From positions 1 through 37,077 of the forward strand of contig JBCBGC010000080.1 in NCBI GenBank assembly GCA_038527215.1: a stretch of DNA of 37,077 nucleotides. The letters are read 5' to 3'. Shown in pieces: positions 8,042 through 16,400 of the stretch. Each line of letters begins with the position of its first letter. The stretch's first letter is position 1. The translations under genes were made by a program, and so were the position numbers. The notes beneath the pieces are model-generated. The model was given only the letters and a program-made list of their open reading frames with translations, was not told the DNA's origin and did no database searches. Source of the DNA: JAWPMV01 sp038527215 (GTDB taxonomy: Bacteria > Bacteroidota > Bacteroidia > J057).

Positions 8042-9007
8042 ATGTCTACATTTGATGCGCGATCCCTCAACCTTGGGGTCGAAACAGCAGAGATCCGACC
8101 TTTGTTGCAAACCAAGCCATATGTCCATTTCGCCTGGATCGTAATCAATTGGGCCTTGATTATCGCTACTGCCGTACTTACCTGGCAGTACCTGCATCCG
8201 CTAACCTATATGCTGGCTGTTACCATTATTGGTGCGCGTATGCATGCCCTGGCTATCCTGATGCATGATGCCTCTCATTTCCGGTTCCTAAAGAACCGTA
8301 AAGCCAATGATTTGCTGACCAATCTCCTGACCATGTATCCCATCTATACTTCCATCGAGAAGTATCGGGCCAATCATTTTAAGCATCACCGTCATCTCAA
8401 TACCGAAGACGATCCAGACTGGTTTGCCAAGCTCGGCCAACCCGCCTTCACCTTTCCCAAAAGCAAACAGGAATTCGTCCTCACAGTCTTGTCCTATTTC
8501 TTTATGATTCGAGGGGTAAAAGACGCCATTTGGTTTGTCAAGCGTTTCGCGGGTCCGGCCAAGAATACCGGGGCCAAAAGTGAGAAACCCTGGGGACAAC
8601 TGGCCTTTTATGCCGTCATGGTGGTTTTACTGACCTACTTTGGCTTGTGGTTGCCTTATCTGATCTTCTGGGTGATTCCTTATTTCTCCACCTTTTTCAT
8701 GTTCCAGTACGTGCGCAGTGTAGCGGAGCATTTCGGAGAACTGGCCTATGATCACCTGTTGACTTCAACCCGCACCATCAAAGTGTATGGCATCGAAAAA
8801 TTCTTCTTTGCCCCGCACAATGTAGGCTTCCATTTGGAACACCATTTATATCCTGGGGTGCCATTTTATCACCTGCCCAAACTGCATCAGCTACTCATGT
8901 CAAAAGCTGAATATGCCCATAAAGCGCATATTACCTATGGATACGTCGGAGGATTGCTCAACGAGCTGGGCAAACTGACCTCCCCTTCTCAACCGGCTAT
9001 GTCGTAA
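8042..9007 (+). CDS. Membrane fatty acid desaturase
   Basis: A 321-residue integral membrane di-iron desaturase. The three histidine boxes are intact: HDASH (75-79), HFKHHRH (112-118) and HLEHH (264-268). Hydrophobic segments lie around residues 30-65 and 190-225, giving the usual arrangement with the histidines facing the cytoplasm. It introduces a double bond into an acyl chain or a related lipid using O2 and an electron donor; the donor is not encoded here. The length is typical of the bacterial family. It is a single-gene unit, divergent from the PLP enzyme and convergent with the protease-like gene. The sequence does not show which position or lipid it acts on; a carotenoid- or sphingolipid-type substrate cannot be excluded. 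Confidence 0.9.
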   Translation: MSTFDARSLNLGVETAEIRPLLQTKPYVHFAWIVINWALIIATAVLTWQYLHPLTYMLAVTIIGARMHALAILMHDASHFRFLKNRKANDLLTNLLTMYPIYTSIEKYRANHFKHHRHLNTEDDPDWFAKLGQPAFTFPKSKQEFVLTVLSYFFMIRGVKDAIWFVKRFAGPAKNTGAKSEKPWGQLAFYAVMVVLLTYFGLWLPYLIFWVIPYFSTFFMFQYVRSVAEHFGELAYDHLLTSTRTIKVYGIEKFFFAPHNVGFHLEHHLYPGVPFYHLPKLHQLLMSKAEYAHKAHITYGYVGGLLNELGKLTSPSQPAMS

Positions 9008-9026
9008 ATAAGTTGTTATATGAGTG

Positions 9027-9065
9027 CCCCCGGTCTGTTGTCGCCAGCAGTCGGGGGTGATTGTT
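9027..9065. terminator. Hairpin between convergent genes
   Basis: CCCCCG at 9027-9032 pairs with CGGGGG at 9052-9057 across a 19-base loop, and TTGTTTT follows on the plus strand. It lies 19 bp after the desaturase stop and just before the end of the convergent protease-like gene, so it may serve both. The T run is modest and the loop is long. Confidence 0.5.
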
Positions 9066-9584
9066 TTAGCGCTTGTGCAGGCGCAGCACCATTTCCCCAT
9101 AGTCGATCACTGCCCGAAACTCCCGCAAAATATCTGCGCCGATGACCCCATCAATGGGCTTCATGCCTCCTTCCTGAAAGGATTGGTTGACGTGGGCCAG
9201 GCTCATCAGGGTGAGGTCCTGATCACCGATGCGCAGGGCTCCGAGTTGTAGGAGATTATCCGAAGAAAGGGTGAGGGGCAGCTCATTGCAACCTGCTCCC
9301 GTAGCGGTGCGAGGGGTGGGCCGGTCCTGCACTTCAAAGGTCTTCTTTCGGGAGGCTTCCAGTACCGTAAAGGCCGCTCCGGTGTCCAGCAAAAAAAGTC
9401 CTTTGATACCGTTGAGTTTCACTTTGAGGGAAATATGGCCGGAGTTCATCCGCTGTAGGGGCACGACGACTGGTTCTTCTCTGTGGTTTGCCGAGCTGTA
9501 AACGAAATCCGCTTTGGGAGAAAAGGTACAAGCCGAAAACCATAGAAGGGCACATCCCAGGAAGGCGAAAGCAGGCTGTTTCAT
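9066..9584 (-). CDS. Retropepsin-like aspartyl protease lipoprotein
   Basis: A 172-residue protein with a signal sequence and a lipobox ending at Cys19 (WFSAC), followed by a single retropepsin-like domain. The catalytic motif is LLDTGAA (Asp67-Thr-Gly69). DGVIGADIL near residue 143 matches the conserved G-x-D-hydrophobic segment of the family. As one domain it would have to dimerise to form an active site, as other bacterial single-domain members do. It should be attached to a membrane and face the periplasm or exterior. Its substrate is unknown. It is a single gene, convergent with the desaturase and divergent from the unrecognised gene at 9711. Confidence 0.85.
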   Translation of the reverse strand: MKQPAFAFLGCALLWFSACTFSPKADFVYSSANHREEPVVVPLQRMNSGHISLKVKLNGIKGLFLLDTGAAFTVLEASRKKTFEVQDRPTPRTATGAGCNELPLTLSSDNLLQLGALRIGDQDLTLMSLAHVNQSFQEGGMKPIDGVIGADILREFRAVIDYGEMVLRLHKR

Positions 9585-9710
9585 AGCGATGGGTTGAGGA
9601 TGGAATAGGAATGATTTAACTTCGGAAAAAAGGAGATAGCCTGGAGGGGCAAAGGAGCTAATTTGAAAGAGGGTGGATTACCTGCTGTAGAAATTTATAT
9701 GGGAGCCTTT

Positions 9711-10529
9711 ATGATTCAGTTGCATCGGATTCTTTCCAAAATGAACCTGATTTCCAGGAAGGATGCTCGTACCCATTTTTCGCAAGTCACCTTCCCCGAA
9801 GTGCTAAATGGAATAGACTACATTGCATATATAAAATCATTGGAAAGCAGACTTGCTAAGGCTGATATTGCCCATGCAAAAAACCTAAACCGAAAAGCAA
9901 GCGGAAAAGTATCGGACCAACGCTATCAACAAGATAGGATGTTGATGCTAGCCATAGCTGATATTGAAAGCGATGAAATTCAGAAGGTTCGAGAGGAGTT
10001 TGAAACGTTTATCCTTCGGGGGAAGGCCATACATGAAGCCCTTAGCCGAGATATCCAAGAAATGCTTACCCATTTTAACCAAGGAGTGCATGCTATTTCT
10101 TCGCCAAATAGAATCGTTTGGCAAAAAGAGCTTGACCAAATGGAGATTCCAGCCTTTCCTGCCTGGTCAAAAGGGCTTTCTAAACCGGAAAAAGTTTATC
10201 CTACAAAAATTGCCAGCCACTGGTTGGCGAAGGGGACGGATAGCAAGACCTCTATAGCCCTTATGCGGGCATTCCATAATCCTTTGGCGATTATAGCAAC
10301 TAAAAGGATGGATCAGGTAAGTAAAAGGAGGTGGAAGAGAGAAAAAAGGAAATTTCGCAAGGCTCAGAAATCTCCTTTCCTATGGGAGAAATGGATTGCT
10401 TTGAAGCAATTGCAACTTTGTCATATCGTCAATCAAATCAAGGCGCTGGAGTTCAAGACTGCTGTTCTTATTTACAGAGGTAAAATAGAACGAATGGAAG
10501 CCAGCCATAGAGCCTTCCGGCAAAAATGA
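9711..10529 (+). CDS. Hypothetical basic helical protein
   Basis: I do not recognise this 272-residue protein. The start was placed at the ATG at 9711, which has GGGAG six bases upstream; a longer reading begins at a TTG at 9663. No signal peptide or membrane segment is seen. The first half is helical and charged (IESDEIQKVREEFETFIL). The segment around residues 200-225 is very basic (KRRWKREKRKFRKAQK), which could bind nucleic acid. By eye the gene is more AT-rich than its neighbours and uses less GC-rich codons, which may indicate recent arrival. It lies 48 bp before the sulfatase gene but does not look functionally related to it. Confidence 0.65.
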   Translation: MIQLHRILSKMNLISRKDARTHFSQVTFPEVLNGIDYIAYIKSLESRLAKADIAHAKNLNRKASGKVSDQRYQQDRMLMLAIADIESDEIQKVREEFETFILRGKAIHEALSRDIQEMLTHFNQGVHAISSPNRIVWQKELDQMEIPAFPAWSKGLSKPEKVYPTKIASHWLAKGTDSKTSIALMRAFHNPLAIIATKRMDQVSKRRWKREKRKFRKAQKSPFLWEKWIALKQLQLCHIVNQIKALEFKTAVLIYRGKIERMEASHRAFRQK

Positions 10530-10577
10530 CAGACATTTCCTATCTTCTGTCAATCATATACCCTATTGCTACGCCTC

Positions 10578-12326
10578 ATGAATCGCTTCTATTTATGGCT
10601 TCTCGTACTGGGAGGCTTTTTTGTCCTCACCTCCCATCCGCTTTTTTCTCAGTCTCAGCCCAACGTGGTCCTTATCATTACCGATGATCAAGGCTATGGG
10701 GACTTGGGCTACCATGGTAATCCTCTCATCCAGACCCCAGTATTGGATGCCCTGGCAGCGGAAAGCATTCGTTTTACCCAGTTTTACGTTTCGCCTGTCT
10801 GTGCGCCTACCCGTTCCAGCTTGATGACGGGGCGCTACTCCTTGCGCACAGGAGTGCGGGATACCTATAATGGTGGGGCCATCATGTCTCCCGCTGAAAT
10901 CACCCTGGCTGAGATGCTCAAGGCAGCAGGCTATCGGACAGGCATGTTTGGCAAATGGCATTTGGGTGATAGTCATCCCAGCCGTCCCATAGACCAGGGT
11001 TTTGAGGTGTCCCTCATGCACAATTCCGGTGGTATGGGGCAGGTGGGAGACGTGACTACCTGGTTCGAAGGAGACCGCAGTTATTTTGATCCCGTGCTTT
11101 GGAAAAATGGCAAGAAAAAGGCCTATCAAGGCTATTGCTCGGATATTTTTACGGATGAAGCGCTGACTTTTATCGAGAAAAATAAAGACCAGCCTTTTTT
11201 CTGCTATCTCTCTTTTAATGCCCCGCACACTCCCCTGCAACTTCCGGAAAAGTATGAGGCTATGTACGCCGATATCGCGCCAGAAAAAGCTCTTGGGGAA
11301 GGCTATCCGGTGGAGATGAGTGAGCGGAACAAAAGCGATGCCCGCAAGGTCTATGGCATGGTGAGCAATATTGATGACAATGTCGGGCGCGTGCTGAAGC
11401 AGTTGGAGGACCTGAATTTGACCCGGGAAACCATCTTTATTTTTCTCACCGATAACGGCCCCCAGCAAGCTCGTTTTAATGGCGGTATGCATGGGCGGAA
11501 AGGCAGTGTATATGAAGGAGGTATTCGGGTACCTTTCTTTTTTCGTTATCCGGCCTTGTTTTCGGGCCAAAGGGATATTTCAACCGCCGCGGCGCATTAC
11601 GATCTGTTTCCTACCCTGGCGGAGCTGTGCGGAGGAAGGCTGCCCCGGGACCGCGTGATAGATGGGAAGTCATTGGTGCCTTTGCTCTCCGGACAAAACG
11701 TTTCCTGGGAAGAAAGGTCCATGTTCCACTACTGGACCCGTAAGTATCCCGAACGTTACCGCAACATGGCCCTCCGCAAGGGCGATTTCAAACTGGTTGC
11801 TCAAACCAACTACGATGCGCCTCTGGGCGATTTTGAACTCTATAACCTGGATATTGACCCCTTCGAGCAGCAAAACCTGATCAAGGAACAAGCCGAGATC
11901 GGGGTAGCCCTCAAGATAGAAATGGATCAGCTGCATCAAGCACTGATTCGGTCCCCTAACCTCTTGCAGGCCCCTTATATCTCCGTCGGCCACCCCGCAG
12001 AAAACCCTGTTATCCTCAACCGCAATGATGCGGGTGGGGCAAGAGGCATTTGGAGCCAGGAAGAGGTGTTTGGGACTTGGCGCGTAAAGGTCGCGCCCGG
12101 TCGGTATAGCTTACGCTTTAAGTTCGTGAAAGACATCCCGGCTGGTGGCACCTTGTATCTGGAAACCCATACCCTGGTACATACCCGGAAAGTCGACCAA
12201 GCCACGGACTTGGTGGAAATGAAGGAGGTGGTCTTACCTGCTTTCGAAGGGGAATTAATTCCTTTTTATCGGGTGGGCAATCAACGGATTTTTCCCTTTT
12301 GGGTGGAGGTGGAGAAGGTGGATTGA
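10578..12326 (+). CDS. Type I sulfatase (S1 family), secreted
   Basis: A formylglycine-dependent sulfatase of about 582 residues. The ATG at 10578 is preferred over an upstream TTG because a signal peptide follows directly (hydrophobic stretch, then LFSQSQ). Metal ligands begin with TDDQGYGD (Asp36/Asp37). The core signature CAPTR (Cys75 to Arg79) is the site where cysteine is converted to formylglycine, and GKWHLGD supplies catalytic Lys/His. The NAPHTP and TDNGP segments are also present. The last ~110 residues form an extra C-terminal beta-rich domain starting around YISVGHPAENP. It should hydrolyse sulfate esters in the periplasm or outside; the substrate is unknown. No formylglycine-generating enzyme or glycan-uptake pair is adjacent, so it is not in a classic polysaccharide locus. 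Confidence 0.92.
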   Translation: MNRFYLWLLVLGGFFVLTSHPLFSQSQPNVVLIITDDQGYGDLGYHGNPLIQTPVLDALAAESIRFTQFYVSPVCAPTRSSLMTGRYSLRTGVRDTYNGGAIMSPAEITLAEMLKAAGYRTGMFGKWHLGDSHPSRPIDQGFEVSLMHNSGGMGQVGDVTTWFEGDRSYFDPVLWKNGKKKAYQGYCSDIFTDEALTFIEKNKDQPFFCYLSFNAPHTPLQLPEKYEAMYADIAPEKALGEGYPVEMSERNKSDARKVYGMVSNIDDNVGRVLKQLEDLNLTRETIFIFLTDNGPQQARFNGGMHGRKGSVYEGGIRVPFFFRYPALFSGQRDISTAAAHYDLFPTLAELCGGRLPRDRVIDGKSLVPLLSGQNVSWEERSMFHYWTRKYPERYRNMALRKGDFKLVAQTNYDAPLGDFELYNLDIDPFEQQNLIKEQAEIGVALKIEMDQLHQALIRSPNLLQAPYISVGHPAENPVILNRNDAGGARGIWSQEEVFGTWRVKVAPGRYSLRFKFVKDIPAGGTLYLETHTLVHTRKVDQATDLVEMKEVVLPAFEGELIPFYRVGNQRIFPFWVEVEKVD

Positions 12327-12391
12327 TCTCAAGTTAGAGGTCTTGGAAAGATGAGCTAAGACTACCCCGCCGAAGCGTTTTTTTACCCCGG

Positions 12392-12430
12392 AAAGACTTT
12401 TGGCCATAGAGAAAAAGTCTTTTCAGGTCA
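12392..12430 (+). terminator. Probable terminator downstream of the sulfatase gene
   Basis: AAAGACTTTT at 12392-12401 and AAAAGTCTTT at 12413-12422 form a perfect 10-bp stem with an 11-base loop, about 65 bp beyond the sulfatase stop. The stem ends in a T-rich run followed by TTCAGG. The stem is AT-rich, so it may be weak. Confidence 0.45.
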
Positions 12431-12454
12431 AAGATCCTGACCTCCTTATCGTCG

Positions 12455-12576
12455 GGGGTCTCCGAGTTTTTATGCAATCATGGAGACCCCGGATAAACTG
12501 CTTCGGTATCCTCAGCAGCTTTCCGGGGTGACATACTTGTTTGAGGGAAGGGGATGTTTCCCGCTGCTTGAACATC
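12455..12576 (+). repeat. Intergenic repeat family, copy A
   Basis: GGGGTCTCC at 12455-12463 and GGAGACCCC at 12482-12490 form a perfect 9-bp hairpin whose loop contains TTTTTATGCAATCAT. The rest (CCGGATAA, CTTCGGTATCCTCAGC, CTTTCCGGGGTGACA, then CCCGCTGCTTG) recurs in copies B and C and, in part, at the window start. No coding function is apparent. Confidence 0.8.
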
Positions 12577-12603
12577 TTCCATAAATCCGCCCTCGGGGGA
12601 GAA

Positions 12604-12775
12604 CCTATACCCACCCCCGCCCCCTCCGAGATTTTTATGCAATCATGGAGACCCCCGACGATCAGGATGTCGGGATCCAAGACCCGGATAACCTGCTTCG
12701 GTATCCTCAGCAGCTTTCCGGGGTGACATACTTGTTTGGGGGGAGGGGATGTTTTCCCGCTGCTTGGACATCCCC
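12604..12775 (+). repeat. Intergenic repeat family, copy B
   Basis: This shares with copy A the TTTTTATGCAATCATGGAG segment, CTTCGGTATCCTCAGC, CTTTCCGGGGTGACA and CCCGCTGCTTG. It carries an insertion of about 25 bp after GGAGACCCC (positions about 12650-12680), and that insertion resembles the reverse complement of sequence just left of copy A. It begins with a C-rich stretch (CCCACCCCCGCCCCCTCC) that copy C also has. Confidence 0.8.
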
Positions 12776-12784
12776 GCTCGCACT

Positions 12785-13045
12785 GGCCGCAACCCCTTCA
12801 AAGGGGTTTTCCCGCCGGCCTGTCGCGGACATGAGGTCTTAGATATCTCAGTCCATACACCTTGCTATGCCCCAGCAGGCATGAGAAGGCGAAAAGGGGT
12901 TCGGTAGGGTACGAGAGATTCCCGGACATGGAATCCTCTTTACATTCGGAAGGCCATTCTGGGATGACGAGAAGGTGTGTGAAGGAGGGCACTGGAAGGC
13001 TGTTTGCCCGCCAGGCCCCTTTGAAGGGGCCGATGGGCGGAAGGG
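12785..13045. repeat. Two strong GC-rich hairpins in non-coding sequence
   Basis: AACCCCTT at 12791-12798 pairs with AAGGGGTT at 12801-12808. GGCCCCTT at 13014-13021 pairs with AAGGGGCC at 13024-13031 and is extended by flanking CCGCC and GGCGG. The loops are mirror versions of each other (CA and TG). The sequence between them (12809-13009) holds no gene I can support. It includes ATTCTGGGATGACGA, which resembles ATTCGGGATGACCCA of the repeat at the window start. Confidence 0.55.
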
Positions 13046-13073
13046 GATGTAAAGACCTGCAAAATATCTATAC

Positions 13074-13195
13074 CATACCCACCCCCGCCCCCTCCGAGAT
13101 TTTTAGGCAATCATGGAGACCCCGGATAAGTCGCTTTCGGTTCCCTCAGCGTCTTTCCGGGGTGACAGATTTGTTGGAAGGTGGGGATTTTAAGA
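13074..13195 (+). repeat. Intergenic repeat family, copy C
   Basis: Positions 13074-13124 nearly repeat the start of copy B, with TTTTTAGGCAATCATGGAG in place of the ATG form. The remainder (CCGGATAAGTC, CTTTCCGGGGTGACA, ATTTGTTGG, GGGGATTTTAAG) matches the repeat at the window start better than it matches copies A and B. This copy therefore links the two subgroups. Confidence 0.8.
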
Positions 13196-13338
13196 CAGGT
13201 CAAGCCATAAGCAGGCTTTTCTGGAATACCCGCCAGACTCTCCCGGACGATTGGAAAATCCAATGTCAGGGTTCGAGACCCAGATATGTTCTCTCCCAGG
13301 GGTCGGGACCATCCCGGGAGGACTTATTTGTTAGAGGC

Positions 13339-13371
13339 AAAAAAAAGAGGCCGCCCAAAATGGGCGACCTC
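13339..13371 (-). terminator. Rho-independent terminator of the helicase gene
   Basis: Read leftward, GAGGTCGCCC and GGGCGGCCTC form a near-perfect stem around an ATTTT loop, followed by a run of seven to eight T. It lies about 50 bp beyond the stop codon of the large helicase gene and is the clearest terminator in the window. Confidence 0.9.
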
Positions 13372-13419
13372 AAGCGCGGTGTGTGAAACCGACAAACGCT
13401 CAAATTAATCACTGACCAG

Positions 13420-16400
13420 TTATTTTGCTAGCCAGGTTTGCAGCTCGGACTTTACTTGTTCCGGATGGATGAGCCAGGGCAGGGCCTGGATGCGCTGACA
13501 TTGCCAGCCTGCACGCTCCAATACTTGTTGCCGTTTGAGCTGCTTTTCCATTTCTTCTGGATTCCAGGCGGTCTCTCCGTCGCAGAACAGGGCGATTTTG
13601 CGACCGTCTTTGAGAATGGCCAGGTCTACCTGACTTTGGCCGATCCGGTAGGCGGGGTGGAGATATTCTCCCCAGCCCGTTTCGATCAGCCACTGGGCGA
13701 GGGCTTGACCGGTGGCCCCGGTCGCTCTAGGTACGCGCGCCAACTTTTCTTCATGGGTCTGCGGCTTCGCCTGGGGCTGGTAGCCTCCCTCAAAATGCTC
13801 GATCAATCTCCGCCGCAGACATTGCTCATTCATCAGGCCGATGGCCTCAGGATGGATGCCGTGCAGCAGGATGGCCTTATCCTTGGCCCGGGAAGCGGCT
13901 ACGTTATAAATGCGCATCATTTCTTCCCCGGTTACGGCGCGAGGCGGTCTGATTATTCCTTGTTCGTTGATTTTGTGAGAAGCGGTGGAGGTCAGGATGA
14001 TCACATCCCTTTCGTCCCCCTGGAACTCCCGGGAACTACCAATGGCCAGTTCTAGTTGGTCCTGATAGGCTTTGATGAGTTTGTGGCGACCCAGAGCTTT
14101 GATGAGTTGCTCCCGGTGGGCATCATTGCTGGCTTCGAGGCAAAGGATGCCCACGGTCGGCAAGCTCGGGATATGGCCCTGCTCCGCATCTTCGATGAGG
14201 TCAGCGATCAGGCTAACCACCTGCTGGATGAGGTTGGGCCGGACTTTATCGTCTAGTTCATCCTGTATATAATGGGCTTCGGTCGCGGCTCCCAACCAGG
14301 ACTTCTGGACGGTACGCAAGGGCACGATTTGTTGGTCGTATACATACCGATTGGAAAAGGCGATGATATCCGGATGACAGCGGAAATGCTCCCGAAGCCC
14401 GATGATGTTTGGGTAGATCACCCCGCTCAGGGTGTAGATACTGGCGGTGCGATTGTTGATGTGAAATTGTTGCTTGAAAGGATGGTTGACCAGGTAGCGA
14501 TCCAGGATGCGGTTGGTGCGCTCCAGTGGGAAGAGGCGAGAGTTGGTAGACACAGAGGTCTGGTTTTCGTCCCCCACTACGATGGATTTTTTGGCGCGGT
14601 AGACCAGGTTGAGCATGCTGATGTCGCACTGGCTGGCCTCGTCCACGATGAGCAGGTCAAACTGTCCGGGCTGTGGCTCGGGGAAGAACTGGATGGCGGT
14701 ATCCTGGGCCATGATCCAAACGGGGACCACGTCCTTGGCCAGGTGCAGATTGCGCACGGCGGACTGCATGTTTCGCTTGGTGTTTTTACCGTGGCCTTTG
14801 CCGATATTAACCAGATCATTCCGCCAGGCGGTGAGGGCCGAGCGCTGGGCATCGGTCACTTTCTGCTGCTTGTGGAACCAGGCTTTGTAGCCTACCAGAC
14901 GGATGGTGAGGGCCTCCTGCTCTTTTTGCAGGTGTTTCATCTGGCCCAACTTTGCCTGCGCTTCATCCATGGCCGCCAACTGCTCTTGCAAGAGACTTTC
15001 GATCTGACGGGCAAAAAGGGCGGTTTGCCAGCTTTCCTTATCGCTTAGCTGAAGGCTGCCAGCCTGAAGTTGGGCGATGGTTTCGGGGAGGGCTTCTGCA
15101 AGGCTAGCTGCTTCGGCTTCCCAGGCGACTTGCTGCTGCTCGGCAGCATGCCAACTGAGCAAGTCTTGCCAATGCTTTTCATACCCATGCGGATCGCGCT
15201 GCATAACGGCGTCGCGCAAGGCTTCCAGCACCGGATGCTTGACCTCATGGCTGTAGAGTTGACGACTGGCTTCGGCCAGTTGTGCCTGAAGGTTTTCCCA
15301 CTGACGATAGGCGGGTATGCCTTTAAGCCAACTCATGTAATCTGGCCAGAGTCGACTCTGGCCAGGGAGAGGTGCAACTCCCAGGGCCGTGAGCCGTTGA
15401 TTCATCTGGGCCAGGCCTTCCCAACCTGCCAGTCGTTCCTCCCATTGCTGGTATGCTGCCAGGGCCTGACGAGGAGTTACGACTGCCTTCCCTCCGTGGA
15501 GGAAATTATTCAAACAGGTGGCTAGTTGAGAAATATGGGTTTGGTAAGCCAGCCATTGGCTTAGGGTGTTGAGTTCGGATAGGGTTTGGACCGACTTGCC
15601 GTTGATGCGGCAAGTAAAGATAGATTTGAGTTCGCCGGACAAGAGGCGCTTTTTCAAGCCTGAAAGCTGTTCCTGTCCGCTATATTTTTCTTTGAGGTGC
15701 TCTACTTTTCCTCTGGCGGTGATTTCATCCCATTCGCTTAGGCTTGCGAGATCCATTTGGAAGGATACCCATTGAAGCTCCTCCTTTTGCAGGCTTTCCA
15801 CCTGGGTTTTCAAGCCTTCGAGGAAGGATTGAAGCTGGGCAGGCTTTCTGCCCAGGGCGGTAAATTGTTCTTCCAGTTCCAGCCATTCGGGCAACTGGTT
15901 TTCCAATTCCTGATAGGTAGTCTGCCAGGCTTCCATGTCTGTAGGCAGCCGTTGTTCCCGGTAGGAAGGAATGTCGAGGCTTTGCCCAATCTGATCGCGC
16001 GCTTCGCACAGTTGTCGGATGCTTTCGCTGTCAGGCAGGGTTTCCGGAGTCGGTAAAGGGCCTTCTCCCAAAGCTTCCACCTGCGGAGGTTGAGCAGTCC
16101 ACCAATCCCAAATACGCTGTGCCAGTTCGGCCAGGGCCGTCTCATGGGAAATGGCATCGGGAACCTGCAGCGCTCCTTGTGGGAGTTTTTGCCATAAACG
16201 AACCCAATCCATCAGGCTCAGGGTTTCGCTTTCCCCGGTTTGGGGATTAAGCAACCTAAAAGTCTGGAAGTGTGTGCCAATCATCTCAGCCAGGCTTTGC
16301 AGGTGTGCCTGTTTAGCCGCTTCCAGTTGGTCCCACTCCTGCTCCATGCGGAAGATTTCCTCCTGCTCGTAGGTGCGGCTTAGGTGATCCTTGATACCGT

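Noticed and set aside
7727..8197. 156-codon minus-strand frame
   Set aside because: It covers the divergent promoter region and the start of the desaturase gene, and has low-complexity non-protein-like sequence. The desaturase is certain.
9663..9710. TTG start for the hypothetical gene
   Set aside because: The ATG at 9711 has a GGGAG ribosome site at good spacing; the extra 16 residues look non-conserved.
10578..12326. Polysaccharide utilisation locus around the sulfatase
   Set aside because: No SusC/SusD pair, glycoside hydrolase or formylglycine-generating enzyme lies next to it; the TonB receptor is 8 kb away and is DUF4249-linked.
12423..13386. Several open frames of 60-174 codons in the repeat region
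   Set aside because: They coincide with the repeat copies and hairpins, occur on both strands, and show no protein-like composition or family motif.
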